Made by a program: the position numbers and the translations under genes. The notes below the pieces were generated by a model. That model was not told where the DNA came from and searched no databases. It was given only the letters and a program-made list of their open reading frames with translations. Of a stretch of DNA of 64,000 nt, positions 51,936 through 59,191 are shown piece by piece. Each line of letters begins with the position of its first letter. Within the stretch, counting starts at the first letter, position 1. This stretch comes from Armatimonas sp043757465 (GTDB lineage: Bacteria > Armatimonadota > Armatimonadia > Armatimonadales > Armatimonadaceae): positions 15,728-79,727 of the forward strand of contig NZ_JAYVPL010000023.1 in the NCBI RefSeq assembly GCF_043757465.1, in the 5' to 3' direction.

Positions 51936-52430
51936 TTAAAGAGGGAGCTCCATCGCCAGCACTTTTTCGGTCTGGCTTTTCCGGAAGGCGTGGAGCTTCT
52001 GGCGCAGCTCTGGTCGGGAGCTGGCAAGAATCGCCACGGCTAGCAGTGCGGCATTGATTGCCCCCGCCTTGCCGATTGCGAGGGTGGCCACGGGAATACC
52101 GCCGGGCATCTGGACAATGGAGAGGAGTGAGTCCATTCCCTTCAGCGCGTGGCTCTCGACTGGAACCCCGAGAACCGGGAGAACGGAGAACGCTGCCGCC
52201 ATGCCGGGCAGATGGGCCGCGCCGCCCGCGCCCGCGATCAGCACTTCCAGCCCACGGCCCTCCGCGCCCTCCGAGTATTCTTTTAGTAGCTCTGGGGTGC
52301 GGTGGGCACTGACAATTTTACACTCATGGGGCACCCCGAACTGATCGAGTGTCTCGTGGGCCGGTCGCATCGTCTCCCAGTCGCTGGCACTGCCCATGAT
52401 TATGCCAACCAGAATAGCCTCATTTTTCAC
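51936..52430 (-). CDS. purE: N5-carboxyaminoimidazole ribonucleotide mutase
   Basis: A 164-aa class I PurE: VGIIMGSASDWETMRPAHET, CKIVSAHRTPELLKEYSEGA, IAGAGGAAHLPGMAAAFSVL, GVPVESHALKGMDSLLSIVQMPGG (shown in part) and a short C-terminal helix. It converts N5-CAIR to CAIR. I chose GTG 52430 because TACAAT lies 6 nt upstream; a start at 52475 would run into the divergent promoter. It is the first gene of purE-M-R-purK. Confidence 0.95.
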   Translation of the reverse strand: MKNEAILVGIIMGSASDWETMRPAHETLDQFGVPHECKIVSAHRTPELLKEYSEGAEGRGLEVLIAGAGGAAHLPGMAAAFSVLPVLGVPVESHALKGMDSLLSIVQMPGGIPVATLAIGKAGAINAALLAVAILASSRPELRQKLHAFRKSQTEKVLAMELPL

Positions 52431-52436
52431 GTGGTC

Positions 52437-52465
52437 ATTGTACCCTGCGACAATCAAGCTATAAT
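52437..52465. promoter_or_regulatory. Divergent leaderless promoters of purE and the 52474 gene
   Basis: Minus: TACAAT (52437-52442), 6 nt before GTG 52430. Plus: TATAAT (52460-52465), 8 nt before ATG 52474. The minus box fixes the purE start. Confidence 0.6.
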
Positions 52466-52473
52466 AAAGCCAC

Positions 52474-53181
52474 ATGTCTCATTCCAATGGCCTAATTGTG
52501 TCTGTGGCTCCCCAACCTCCAATCGTGAGGCGGCGTCTGGGCAGGCTTCAAGCGACGGTTCACCTTCTGCATCTGATTGCACTGATCGTGGGAGTTCTCG
52601 CGTTGATCTATTTTGCCTTCGCGTTCCGGACGGTCATAGAGGGAGTGACCATCGCGCTGGGCCGCAGAAGTTTTGGGCCACTGTTGCCGCTGGCACTGGC
52701 GACCGTGGGAAGCTGGAGCATGATGTACCTGCTCCACGACAAGCTTGGCATTCTCGGCTCGGCGCGAGCGCGAGCCGTTCTTTTGCCCCACGCCGAGGCG
52801 CTCTGCACCGACGAGGTATCCTTGGCGCGTCATTTTGTCGAACTTCGTGTTCAGGGGCGACGTGGCCCGTTCACGCCCGACTGGGGCTGGCTTCTCGTCT
52901 TTCCTGACCGTCTGGAGTTCACGGGGGTCAAGCAGCGCATTACCTTGCCCCGTGCGCTCGTCGCCGGATCGCCTGAGACCGAACCCAATGCCAAGGGCCT
53001 GCTCCCCACCTGGCTCGATCTACCCGTTCGCGCCGATTGGAAAGGCATGGCGTTTATGTGCCGCGACAGCGCCCGCTCGCTCTCGGACACCGCCCGTGAC
53101 GCTGAGGCTCTCCGAGTCGCGCTCGTGAGCTGGCTCCGATCACCTGCTCCTGCGGAACCTCTCATCACTCCTGGCGCTTAA
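52474..53181 (+). CDS. Hypothetical protein with two membrane segments
   Basis: A 235-aa protein with two predicted membrane helices (about 30-52, LLHLIALIVGVLALIYFAFA, and 67-86, FGPLLPLALATVGSWSMMYL) and a cytoplasmic C-terminal domain of about 140 residues that looks PH-like in strand order (GWLLVFPDRLEFTGVKQRIT, LPTWLDLPVRADWKGMAFMC). I do not recognise a family. TATAAT 8 nt before the ATG supports the start. Its last 17 nt overlap the alkD remnant. Confidence 0.7.
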   Translation: MSHSNGLIVSVAPQPPIVRRRLGRLQATVHLLHLIALIVGVLALIYFAFAFRTVIEGVTIALGRRSFGPLLPLALATVGSWSMMYLLHDKLGILGSARARAVLLPHAEALCTDEVSLARHFVELRVQGRRGPFTPDWGWLLVFPDRLEFTGVKQRITLPRALVAGSPETEPNAKGLLPTWLDLPVRADWKGMAFMCRDSARSLSDTARDAEALRVALVSWLRSPAPAEPLITPGA

Positions 53182-53460
53182 CCATCGCGGAAATCCAGGT
53201 GGGGGTGAAGGGCGACGTGCAGCCCTTGGAGGTCGGATAGTCGCGGTAGATACCCAGTCGTTCCCCGATGGCAATCGCACGCTCTCGGTACTGCGGGTGG
53301 TTGATGCCAGTCTCTGCCAGAGTGCCGCGATCAGCTCCGGGGTTTTCTTGGTTGCTTTAGCGAGGGTGCGCAGGTCTCCCCGCTTGACGCCAAACTGATT
53401 GTCCCCTGCACCCTGCCGGGCATTTATCACGCGTACATGCAAGATACCTTCCGCCCGCAC
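53165..53460 (-). pseudogene. Remnant of an AlkD-type DNA alkylation-repair gene
   Basis: Two AlkD-like pieces lie in different minus-strand frames. The N-terminal one (53314-53427) reads INARQGAGDNQFGVKRGDLR then TLAKATKKTPELIAALW. The C-terminal one (about 53165-53320) reads HPQYRERAIAIGERLGIYRD then YPTSKGCTSPFTPTWISAMV, ending at TGA 53165. The middle HEAT repeats (roughly 110-130 residues) are missing and a frameshift joins the pieces near 53315. Intact relatives are about 230 aa and excise N3- or N7-alkylated bases. An 18-bp duplication lies just upstream of the N-terminal piece. Confidence 0.7.
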
Positions 53461-53488
53461 AGAGAGCTTGTGCCGCACAGAGAGCTTG
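53455..53488. repeat. 18-bp-period duplication at the edge of the alkD remnant
   Basis: A 16-bp identical segment (CCGCACAGAGAGCTTG) at 53455-53470 and 53473-53488, period 18 bp, reading KLSVRHKLSVR on the minus strand. Confidence 0.93.
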
Positions 53489-53568
53489 CGGCGTTCGCGC
53501 TCGTTGTCCCAGCCGGGCGCTTCGATGAACAGCTCGGCGGCGAAGAAGACCTCCCAGCAAACGAAAGT

Positions 53569-53597
53569 TTGACTTCGCAAAGGTATGTTGCTATAAT
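53569..53597 (+). promoter_or_regulatory. Near-consensus sigma-70 promoter
   Basis: TTGACT (53569-53574), exactly 17 nt, TATAAT (53592-53597). It drives the 53660 gene with a leader of about 55 nt and is the closest match to consensus in the window. Confidence 0.75.
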
Positions 53598-53659
53598 GGG
53601 GAGAGACTCGCTCTGATGGACGCGGAGCGGAACGTGTTAGGAAAGTAAGGAAAAACGAG

Positions 53660-54019
53660 ATGGCATCAGGATTTGGACTATCGAACAAGGGCAAGCATAA
53701 CGGCGCGGGCGAGGAGCTTCAGGATATTGACTGGGATAATCAGCCCGAGCAGCCGGTGCGTGGTGGGATGAAGTCGCAGGCTCCCCCACCGAGGCCGACT
53801 GATCCGTGGGGCGACTCGCAGCTCGTGGACGATGAGGTGAGCCAGCTTCCTACAAGTGAGGGCAAGGCGGGCCGGGAGTCGTCGGCGAACTCGGGCGGCG
53901 AGGAGCAGGACATGGGGGCGGATGTCGGCGCGGCGCAGGTGAAGACGGGCAACAAGAAGACCGAGGACACGAATAATGGGGTGAAGGTGAAGAAGCAGCC
54001 GTTGCCTGGGAAGCGGTGA
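53660..54019 (+). CDS. Small disordered hydrophilic protein
   Basis: A 119-aa protein with almost no hydrophobic residues: Gly/Asp/Glu/Lys/Pro-rich, no Cys, ending in a basic tail (GVKVKKQPLPGKR). It is predicted to be intrinsically disordered and matches no family I know. The ATG is preceded by AAGGAAAAACGAG and by a near-consensus promoter, which points to strong expression. It lies between the alkD remnant and purA and could be a DNA- or RNA-binding or stress-type protein; that is a guess. Confidence 0.6.
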   Translation: MASGFGLSNKGKHNGAGEELQDIDWDNQPEQPVRGGMKSQAPPPRPTDPWGDSQLVDDEVSQLPTSEGKAGRESSANSGGEEQDMGADVGAAQVKTGNKKTEDTNNGVKVKKQPLPGKR

Positions 54020-54068
54020 CGAGGTTTTTGCTACCCGCTGCACGTCCCTTCCGGGGGTAAAGTCGTGA

Positions 54069-54138
54069 TATAATTTCACTGCGCTTTTGCGCAAACGGAA
54101 ATCCTTATGTAGGGTAGCGACTCGCTATCCTTTTTTTT
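54069..54138 (+). promoter_or_regulatory. purA promoter and leader with intrinsic terminator (attenuator)
   Basis: TATAAT at 54069-54074 gives a start near 54081. The leader contains a small hairpin (54080-54093, GCGC-TTTT-GCGC), a start-stop pair ATGTAG (54107-54112), and an 8-bp stem (54112-54119/54123-54130, one G-U) followed by eight T (54131-54138), a standard intrinsic terminator 18 nt before the purA ATG. A GGGGGAG ribosome-binding site follows it. Reading through would be needed for purA expression. Confidence 0.65.
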
Positions 54139-54156
54139 GTTTGGGGGAGTAGGTCT

Positions 54157-55485
54157 ATGGGCGCGGTCGTGGTCGTGGGGACGCACTGGGGGGACGAGGC
54201 TAAGGGAAAGCTGGTGGATCTCCTCGCGCAGGACGCGGATATCGTGATTCGCTACGGCGGCGGGCCGAATGCGGGCCATACCGTTCATGTGGGTGAGAAC
54301 ACCTATAAGTTCCATCTCATTCCCTCAGGGATTCTCAATCCCAAGATTCTATGCCTCATGGCCGATGGCATGGTGATTGACCCCGCGACCCTTGTCAAGG
54401 AGCTGGAGACACTGGGAGCCGTCGGCGTGGACACCAGCAATCTGCGAATCTCCCACAATGCTCATGTGATCTTGCCCTACCACCGCCTCCTCGACCAGCT
54501 CGAAGAGAAGCTCAAGGGTGCGGGCGCGATTGGCACCACGGGGCGTGGGGTCGGCCCTTGCTACGCCGACAAGGCCAGCCGGGTCGGGATTCGGATGGGC
54601 GATCTGGTTAGCCCCACACGGCTTCGCGAGCGCCTCTCCGCCGCCCTGCCGCTGAAGAACGCCATTCTCACCAAAGTATTCGATGCCGACGCTGTAGACC
54701 TTGAGGCGCTCCTCGCGGAGCTAACGCCGCTCGGGGAGAAGCTGGCACGCTTTGTCTGCGACACCCAGGCACTCGCGGGGGATGCACTGGCGGCGCAGAA
54801 GCGCATTTTGTTTGAGGGCGCTCAGGCCACGATGCTGGACATAGACGGCGGCACCTACCCCTATGTCACCAGCTCGCATCCCCTCTCGGGCGGCGCGTGC
54901 ATCGGAACCGGCATCCCTCCCACCGCCATCACCGAGATCATCGGGGTCGTGAAGGCCTACACCAGCCGTGTCGGGGCCGGGACGGTTCCCACGGAGCTTC
55001 TCGATGCGCGCGGCGAGCGCATCCGCGAGCGGGGCCGTGAGTACGGTACAACCACAGGCAGACCACGGCGCATCGGCTGGCTCGATGGCTTTGCGCTTCA
55101 GTATGCGGCGCGGGTCAATGGTCTGACGGGAATCTGTGTGGGCCACTTAGACGTGCTCGCGGGCTTTGCGACCATTAATGTTTGTGTCGGCTACACCAAA
55201 GACGGCGTCCTCTTAAAGCACTTTCCCGCGGGCGATGTCTGCCTGCTCGATGGCTGTGAGCCCGTCTATGAGGCGCTTCCCGGCTGGCCCGAGGACTCGA
55301 TTGAGAATGTCACGCGCTTTGAGGACTTGCCCCAAAACGCCCAGGACTACGTCCGCTTCGTCGAGAAGCTCGCCGGTGTGCCCGCCCGCTTTGTTTCCAT
55401 TGGCCCCCGCCGCGACCAGACTCTTGTGGCTCCTGGAATGCCTGCCCCCGCCGCGCTTTTCAGCCGCGAACTCCTAACAAAATGA
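54157..55485 (+). CDS. purA: Adenylosuccinate synthetase
   Basis: A 442-aa enzyme that makes adenylosuccinate from IMP, GTP and aspartate. VVGTHWGDEAKGKLVDLLAQ is the GTP-binding N-terminal signature with catalytic Asp; GGGPNAGHTVHV, GTTGRGVGPCYADKASRVGI, FEGAQATMLDIDGGTYPYVT and the Asp-binding loop region RTTGRPRRIGW (here TTTGRPRRIGW) are all present. The gene is full length. It overlaps the TPR gene by 4 nt and is preceded by a terminator-bearing leader. Confidence 0.97.
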   Translation: MGAVVVVGTHWGDEAKGKLVDLLAQDADIVIRYGGGPNAGHTVHVGENTYKFHLIPSGILNPKILCLMADGMVIDPATLVKELETLGAVGVDTSNLRISHNAHVILPYHRLLDQLEEKLKGAGAIGTTGRGVGPCYADKASRVGIRMGDLVSPTRLRERLSAALPLKNAILTKVFDADAVDLEALLAELTPLGEKLARFVCDTQALAGDALAAQKRILFEGAQATMLDIDGGTYPYVTSSHPLSGGACIGTGIPPTAITEIIGVVKAYTSRVGAGTVPTELLDARGERIRERGREYGTTTGRPRRIGWLDGFALQYAARVNGLTGICVGHLDVLAGFATINVCVGYTKDGVLLKHFPAGDVCLLDGCEPVYEALPGWPEDSIENVTRFEDLPQNAQDYVRFVEKLAGVPARFVSIGPRRDQTLVAPGMPAPAALFSRELLTK

Positions 55486-56117
55486 CCTGGGAGGAGCACC
55501 GCGGCGCTGCGGAGGAGTTTGCTCTGATCGAGCTTTGGGAGCAGGCGGCGGCCCACTACGTGAATGCGGCGGCGCTCTTGATGCAGTCAAAGCGCCTCGA
55601 AGACACACCCGAAATCACGTACCTACAGCTTCGAGCCGGGCAAGCCTTCTTGGAGCACGAGGAGCCCACCGCCGCCGAGCCGATCCTCGACAATGCGCTC
55701 AAGCTCGCGACACTAATCGAGTACACCGAGCTGCTCCCCGAGATTCAGAGTGCTCTGGGGGAGGCCCATGCCACACAGGGTAACCATCTCGCCGCGATCC
55801 CGTGCTTTGAGGCAGCGCTGGGAAAGACACTCAACCCCGAGCTGTATCTCCATCTGACTCTCTCGCAGCTTGCTCTGGGGCAAGAGCCCGAGGGACTCAA
55901 GAGCCTGGAGCGGGCCTGTAAGATCCACTACCGCGCCAAGAATTTAGAGGGTATGGTGACCTGTGTCTCCCGCGCCGCCGCCGTCTCGGAGGCTGCGGGG
56001 TATAAAAAACTGGCCCGCAGCCTCTACAAGAAGGCCCTTCAGCTCGTCGAAATCTGGCCCCAGTGCGATCCTGCTCGCCAAGCCGAACTCCAAGCCCGCT
56101 TCGATGCGCTCGGTTAG
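55482..56117 (+). CDS. TPR-repeat protein coupled to purA
   Basis: A 211-aa protein of five or so TPR-like helix pairs: EEFALIELWEQAAAHYVNAA, TYLQLRAGQAFLEHEEPTAA, LPEIQSALGEAHATQGNHLA, LHLTLSQLALGQEPEGLKSL, YKKLARSLYKKALQLVEIWP. No signal peptide. It probably binds a partner protein; its coupling to purA (ATGA overlap) may be incidental. Its stop overlaps the convergent DUF1552 stop by 4 nt. Confidence 0.85.
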   Translation: MTWEEHRGAAEEFALIELWEQAAAHYVNAAALLMQSKRLEDTPEITYLQLRAGQAFLEHEEPTAAEPILDNALKLATLIEYTELLPEIQSALGEAHATQGNHLAAIPCFEAALGKTLNPELYLHLTLSQLALGQEPEGLKSLERACKIHYRAKNLEGMVTCVSRAAAVSEAAGYKKLARSLYKKALQLVEIWPQCDPARQAELQARFDALG

Positions 56118-57478
56118 CTCTTATCTAAGGAGCTAAGGCCTTTGAGCTCTTCCGTACTGTCTCCGAAGCGCTCTTGGGGGATACCCATGCGGCGCAGAAG
56201 GGCGAGGTGAAGGTTGCAAAGCGGCGTGTTTTTGGCGTAGGTAAGGTGCCGCCCGGTGGAGAGCGTCCCACCGCCCTGCCCACCCAGAACAATCGGCAGG
56301 TTGTAGGGACTGTGCGCGTTACCATCTTTGATGCCGCTGCCAAAGAGAATCATTGAGTTATCGAGCAGTGTCCCCTCACCGTCCTTGATGCTCTTCAGCC
56401 GCTGGAGCATGTAGGAGTACTGCGCCAAGTGCCAGGCTCCGATCTTTTTGTACGGATCGAGCTTCTCCGCCTTGCCCTCGTGGTGGCTGTACTCGTGGTG
56501 GCCGCCGCTGACGCCGGGCAGGAAGCCAAAGTTTCGCCCGGAGACCTCGTTGCCAAAGAGAAAGGTCGAGACGCGGGTGGAGTCTGACCAGAAGCCTAGC
56601 ACCATCAAATCCAGCATGATACGCACCTGCTCGGTGTGATCCAGTGGGCGTTTGTCGCCGGGAACCGCGTACCAGTCTTTGATACGCTTATCGAGCTTCT
56701 CGGATTCGGCCCGCAGGATGGGGTCGTCGAGGATAGAGCCCTTGCGGCGCGTGGCATCAAAGGCGATACGCTTCTCGACGGCGCGCACGGCATCGAGATA
56801 CTCTTCGAGCTTCAGCCGATCCGCGGCGCTGATTTTTCTCTTCAGCCCACTTGCATCGTCGAGAACTGCATCAAGAACAGACTTATCACTCGCGGAGACG
56901 CCTCGGCCTTTCTGGCCTTGCCGGAAGAGACGATCAAAGGCCGCCTGCGGGTTGATCTCGCGTGAGACGGGCGTGGTGGGCGTGCTCCAGGAGATGTGCG
57001 ACCCGTAGAGCGCCGTCAGCCCGACATTGATGTCAACGTAGGTCGTTGGGGGGTCCACCGAGAGCTCCAGCGACGGCAGCGGAGTCAGATTCCCGAGCTT
57101 CTGTGCGATCAACTGGTCGAGCGAGATCCCTCCCGCGTTCATATTTGCACCGGTGGTCTTAGAGATGGTGGTGCCCGTGAGGAACGGCGCGATCTTATAG
57201 TAGTGGCCATCCCCGGTAATCGAGCCCTTGTTCATCAGCTCAGTGAGCACCAGAATATCGTTTTTGACGGGAGCGAGCGGCGCAAGGATCTCGGAGAGCT
57301 CGAATTGGCTTCCGGTGCCTTGTGGGGTCCAGGCAAAGGGGTTCACCCCATTGGGCATGTAGAGCACCGCAAGGCGATTAGGTGACTTTTCCGCTGTCTG
57401 GGCAAGCGCCTCAAAAGCGGGCAGGGCAAGCGCGACACCCGCGCCCCGCAAAACAGTTCGTCGTGTGAGAGGCTTCAT
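56114..57478 (-). CDS. DUF1552 (Tat-exported) protein
   Basis: A 454-aa protein from ATG 57478 with a Tat-like signal (TRRTVLRGAGVALALPAFEA). DUF1552 features: LAVLYMPNGVNPFAWTP, LTELMNKGSITGDGHYYKIA, FLTGTTISKTTGANMNAGGI, SGGHHEYSHHEGKAEKLDPY, GSGIKDGNAHSPYNLPIVLG, GRHLTYAKNTPLCNLHLALL. It is usually found beside DUF1587/1588/1592 cytochrome-like genes in Planctomycetes and relatives; none is here. TAGAAT lies 7 nt before the ATG. An open frame continues upstream to 58489 but crosses rlmH and is not coding. Confidence 0.93.
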   Translation of the reverse strand: MKPLTRRTVLRGAGVALALPAFEALAQTAEKSPNRLAVLYMPNGVNPFAWTPQGTGSQFELSEILAPLAPVKNDILVLTELMNKGSITGDGHYYKIAPFLTGTTISKTTGANMNAGGISLDQLIAQKLGNLTPLPSLELSVDPPTTYVDINVGLTALYGSHISWSTPTTPVSREINPQAAFDRLFRQGQKGRGVSASDKSVLDAVLDDASGLKRKISAADRLKLEEYLDAVRAVEKRIAFDATRRKGSILDDPILRAESEKLDKRIKDWYAVPGDKRPLDHTEQVRIMLDLMVLGFWSDSTRVSTFLFGNEVSGRNFGFLPGVSGGHHEYSHHEGKAEKLDPYKKIGAWHLAQYSYMLQRLKSIKDGEGTLLDNSMILFGSGIKDGNAHSPYNLPIVLGGQGGGTLSTGRHLTYAKNTPLCNLHLALLRRMGIPQERFGDSTEELKGLSSLDKS

Positions 57479-57485
57479 CGTAACC

Positions 57486-57491
57486 ATTCTA
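57486..57491 (-). promoter_or_regulatory. -10 box of probable leaderless promoter
   Basis: TAGAAT on the minus strand, 7 nt before ATG 57478 of the DUF1552 gene. Confidence 0.45.
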
Positions 57492-57526
57492 CCGCAGCGG
57501 CAATTAATATGATAAGGAGTAGTCCA

Positions 57527-58030
57527 ATGAGCAAAGTAAGTAAGATCGTCGCGGCGCTGTGTGCACTGTTGCTGTTGGTCGCAGGCATCTGGTCGCTTGC
57601 CCCCCGCCCGGCAGCGACGCCGGACCTTCAGATCGCGGAGTCGCTGCAAGAGGCTGCCGATGCCGCGCAGGCGGGTAAAGTGTCGGCGCTGATGGACCTG
57701 ATCTCCGACGACTTTAAAAGTGGGATGATGAACAAGAGCCGGATGCAGCTCCTGCTGGCCCGCGCCCGAAACGGGGGCCGGGGGATGAAATACGATGTGA
57801 AGGTGATGCCGCCCAAGATCTTGCCCTCGGCAGAGGGCGACCCGAACCAGCGCGTTGTCTTTACGTCGGCGTCGGTGCTGGGCGATGGAGATGAGACCCT
57901 CTGGGGCGGCAATCAGCTCACGCTGGTGATGCGCAAGGAGACCCGCCGCCGAAGTCTCTTTTTTATCGAGCCGCACTGGCGCGTGATCTCCATTGCCAAC
58001 CTGCCGCCGCTGCCGGGCGAGGGCGAGTAA
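57527..58030 (+). CDS. Hypothetical membrane-anchored protein upstream of rlmH
   Basis: A 167-aa protein from ATG 57527, with AAGGAG 8 nt upstream (a start at 57509 lies before it). It has an N-terminal membrane anchor (about 8-24, VAALCALLLLVAGIWSLAP) and an extracytoplasmic domain of the NTF2-like strand order (LQEAADAAQAGKVSALMDLI, RSLFFIEPHWRVISI). No known family is certain. Its stop abuts the rlmH GTG with no gap, so the two are co-transcribed. Confidence 0.7.
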   Translation: MSKVSKIVAALCALLLLVAGIWSLAPRPAATPDLQIAESLQEAADAAQAGKVSALMDLISDDFKSGMMNKSRMQLLLARARNGGRGMKYDVKVMPPKILPSAEGDPNQRVVFTSASVLGDGDETLWGGNQLTLVMRKETRRRSLFFIEPHWRVISIANLPPLPGEGE

Positions 58031-58495
58031 GTGGCCGCCCGTCCCCAAGTGAGCGTGCTGTGCGTCGGCAAGCTGCGCGAGGCGTTCTGGAAAGACGCGG
58101 TCGCGGAGTACGTCAAGCGCCTCGGGGGGCAGACCAGCACGTTTCAGCTCCTCGAAGTCGAGGAAGACACAAGAGCGGACAGCGAAAAAGAGGGCGAGCG
58201 GCTTCTTTCGAAAATCCCCGAGCGCGGCTGGGTCGTGGCCTGCGATGGCACGGGCAAAGCCATCTCCTCGGAGACGCTCGCCGCAAAAATAGAGCAGGTC
58301 TGCACCGACGGCGAGAGCCACTTGCTCTTCTTGATCGGCGGAGCCAATGGCCTCAGCGATGCTGTCCGTGCCCGGGCGAACTTCCTGCTCTCGTTTGGCC
58401 CAATGACCCTTCCCCATCCTCTCGCCCGCGTCGTGCTGGTCGAGCAGCTCTACCGCGCCTTCAAGATCAATCGCGGCGAGGCGTACCACCGATAA
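58031..58495 (+). CDS. rlmH: 23S rRNA pseudouridine(1915)-N3 methyltransferase RlmH
   Basis: A 154-aa SPOUT methyltransferase from GTG 58031. It methylates pseudouridine 1915 of 23S rRNA in assembled ribosomes. VLCVGKLREAFWKDAVAEYV, CDGTGKAISSETLAAKIEQ, FLIGGANGLSDAVRARANFL and the terminal FKINRGEAYHR are diagnostic. Full length. Convergent with the DarT-like gene (2-nt gap). Confidence 0.96.
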   Translation: MAARPQVSVLCVGKLREAFWKDAVAEYVKRLGGQTSTFQLLEVEEDTRADSEKEGERLLSKIPERGWVVACDGTGKAISSETLAAKIEQVCTDGESHLLFLIGGANGLSDAVRARANFLLSFGPMTLPHPLARVVLVEQLYRAFKINRGEAYHR

Positions 58496-58497
58496 CC

Positions 58498-59106
58498 TCA
58501 GTCAAAGGGCAGGTCCGGCGGCGGTAAGAGCTCCCCCGCAGCACGGCAGGCATCGAACCAAATGTGCAGCGGCGCAAGATCCGGTTCCGGCCCTGGGGGG
58601 AACCTTTCCGGGCTGACCGTGATCGGAGGAGTGGAGAAAGATAAGCCTTGGAGCCAATCGGCCTCGGCTTGGGAGGCAAAGTAGAGATCCATGGCGTAGG
58701 TGAGCGCCAGGTGCTCGGGAACCAGAAGCTCGGCGGAGGGGTATTTGCCGCTGCACCAGTCACCAAGAAACGTGGCTTTCTCAGTGGGGTCAGTGATCGG
58801 GATAAACTCCTCGCGGTGCGCCCAGCGTTTTGTGTTCCATTTGAGATAGGCCGCGCCGGGCAAGTCCCAAATCACGGGATCGAATGCAAGCAACGCATGC
58901 GGATAGCCCTGCTTAAGCTTGTCGGCGAGAAGCGGCGTCTTTGAGGCGAGCGAAAAGTGGAGGTAGCCGTCCAAACCCAGCTTGCGGCGACGGGCAAGTG
59001 CGCTCGGGCGCGGGTTTGCCGATGCTCGTAGTGCCCCTTCCGTGAGTATCGCTGGAAGAAACAGAAGGGGCGTCGCGTGCCAATAAAACTCAGGGCCAGG
59101 AACCAT
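58498..59106 (-). CDS. DarT-like (DUF4433-type) ADP-ribosyltransferase-fold orphan
   Basis: A 202-aa protein from ATG 59106. The order of motifs resembles DarT: an early FYWHATPLLFLPAILTEGAL (H and I-L-x-x-G-L), then YLHFSLASKTPLLADKLKQG where DarT has its FxPRxPMLY block, then HREEFIPI, and a late SAELLVPEHLALTYAMDLYF matching the AExLV-x-x-x-vP motif with the catalytic Glu. DarT modifies thymidine in single-stranded DNA; no DarG macrodomain antitoxin is adjacent. Similarity is by pattern only, so this may be another ART-fold protein. Confidence 0.45.
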   Translation of the reverse strand: MVPGPEFYWHATPLLFLPAILTEGALRASANPRPSALARRRKLGLDGYLHFSLASKTPLLADKLKQGYPHALLAFDPVIWDLPGAAYLKWNTKRWAHREEFIPITDPTEKATFLGDWCSGKYPSAELLVPEHLALTYAMDLYFASQAEADWLQGLSFSTPPITVSPERFPPGPEPDLAPLHIWFDACRAAGELLPPPDLPFD

Positions 59107-59156
59107 TCTCTTAAAAGGATTGTACACTCTCGTTGCGAAAGACGAACCTACCGCGA

Positions 59157-59162
59157 TACAAT
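59157..59162 (+). promoter_or_regulatory. -10 box upstream of topA
   Basis: TACAAT, 29 nt before ATG 59192; predicts a leader of about 22 nt with an AGGAAC ribosome-binding site. Confidence 0.45.
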
Positions 59163-59191
59163 CGGCGGCATCATCTTCAGGAACTAACTAT

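Noticed and set aside
53461..53694. Minus-strand gene upstream of the alkD remnant
   Set aside because: The frame is open but covers the near-consensus promoter and start of the 53660 gene on the other strand, and shows no recognisable domain beyond the AlkD piece.
57479..58489. N-terminal extension of the DUF1552 protein to 791 aa
   Set aside because: It lies on the strand opposite to rlmH and the 57527 gene, lacks family homology, and the Tat-like signal begins at 57478.
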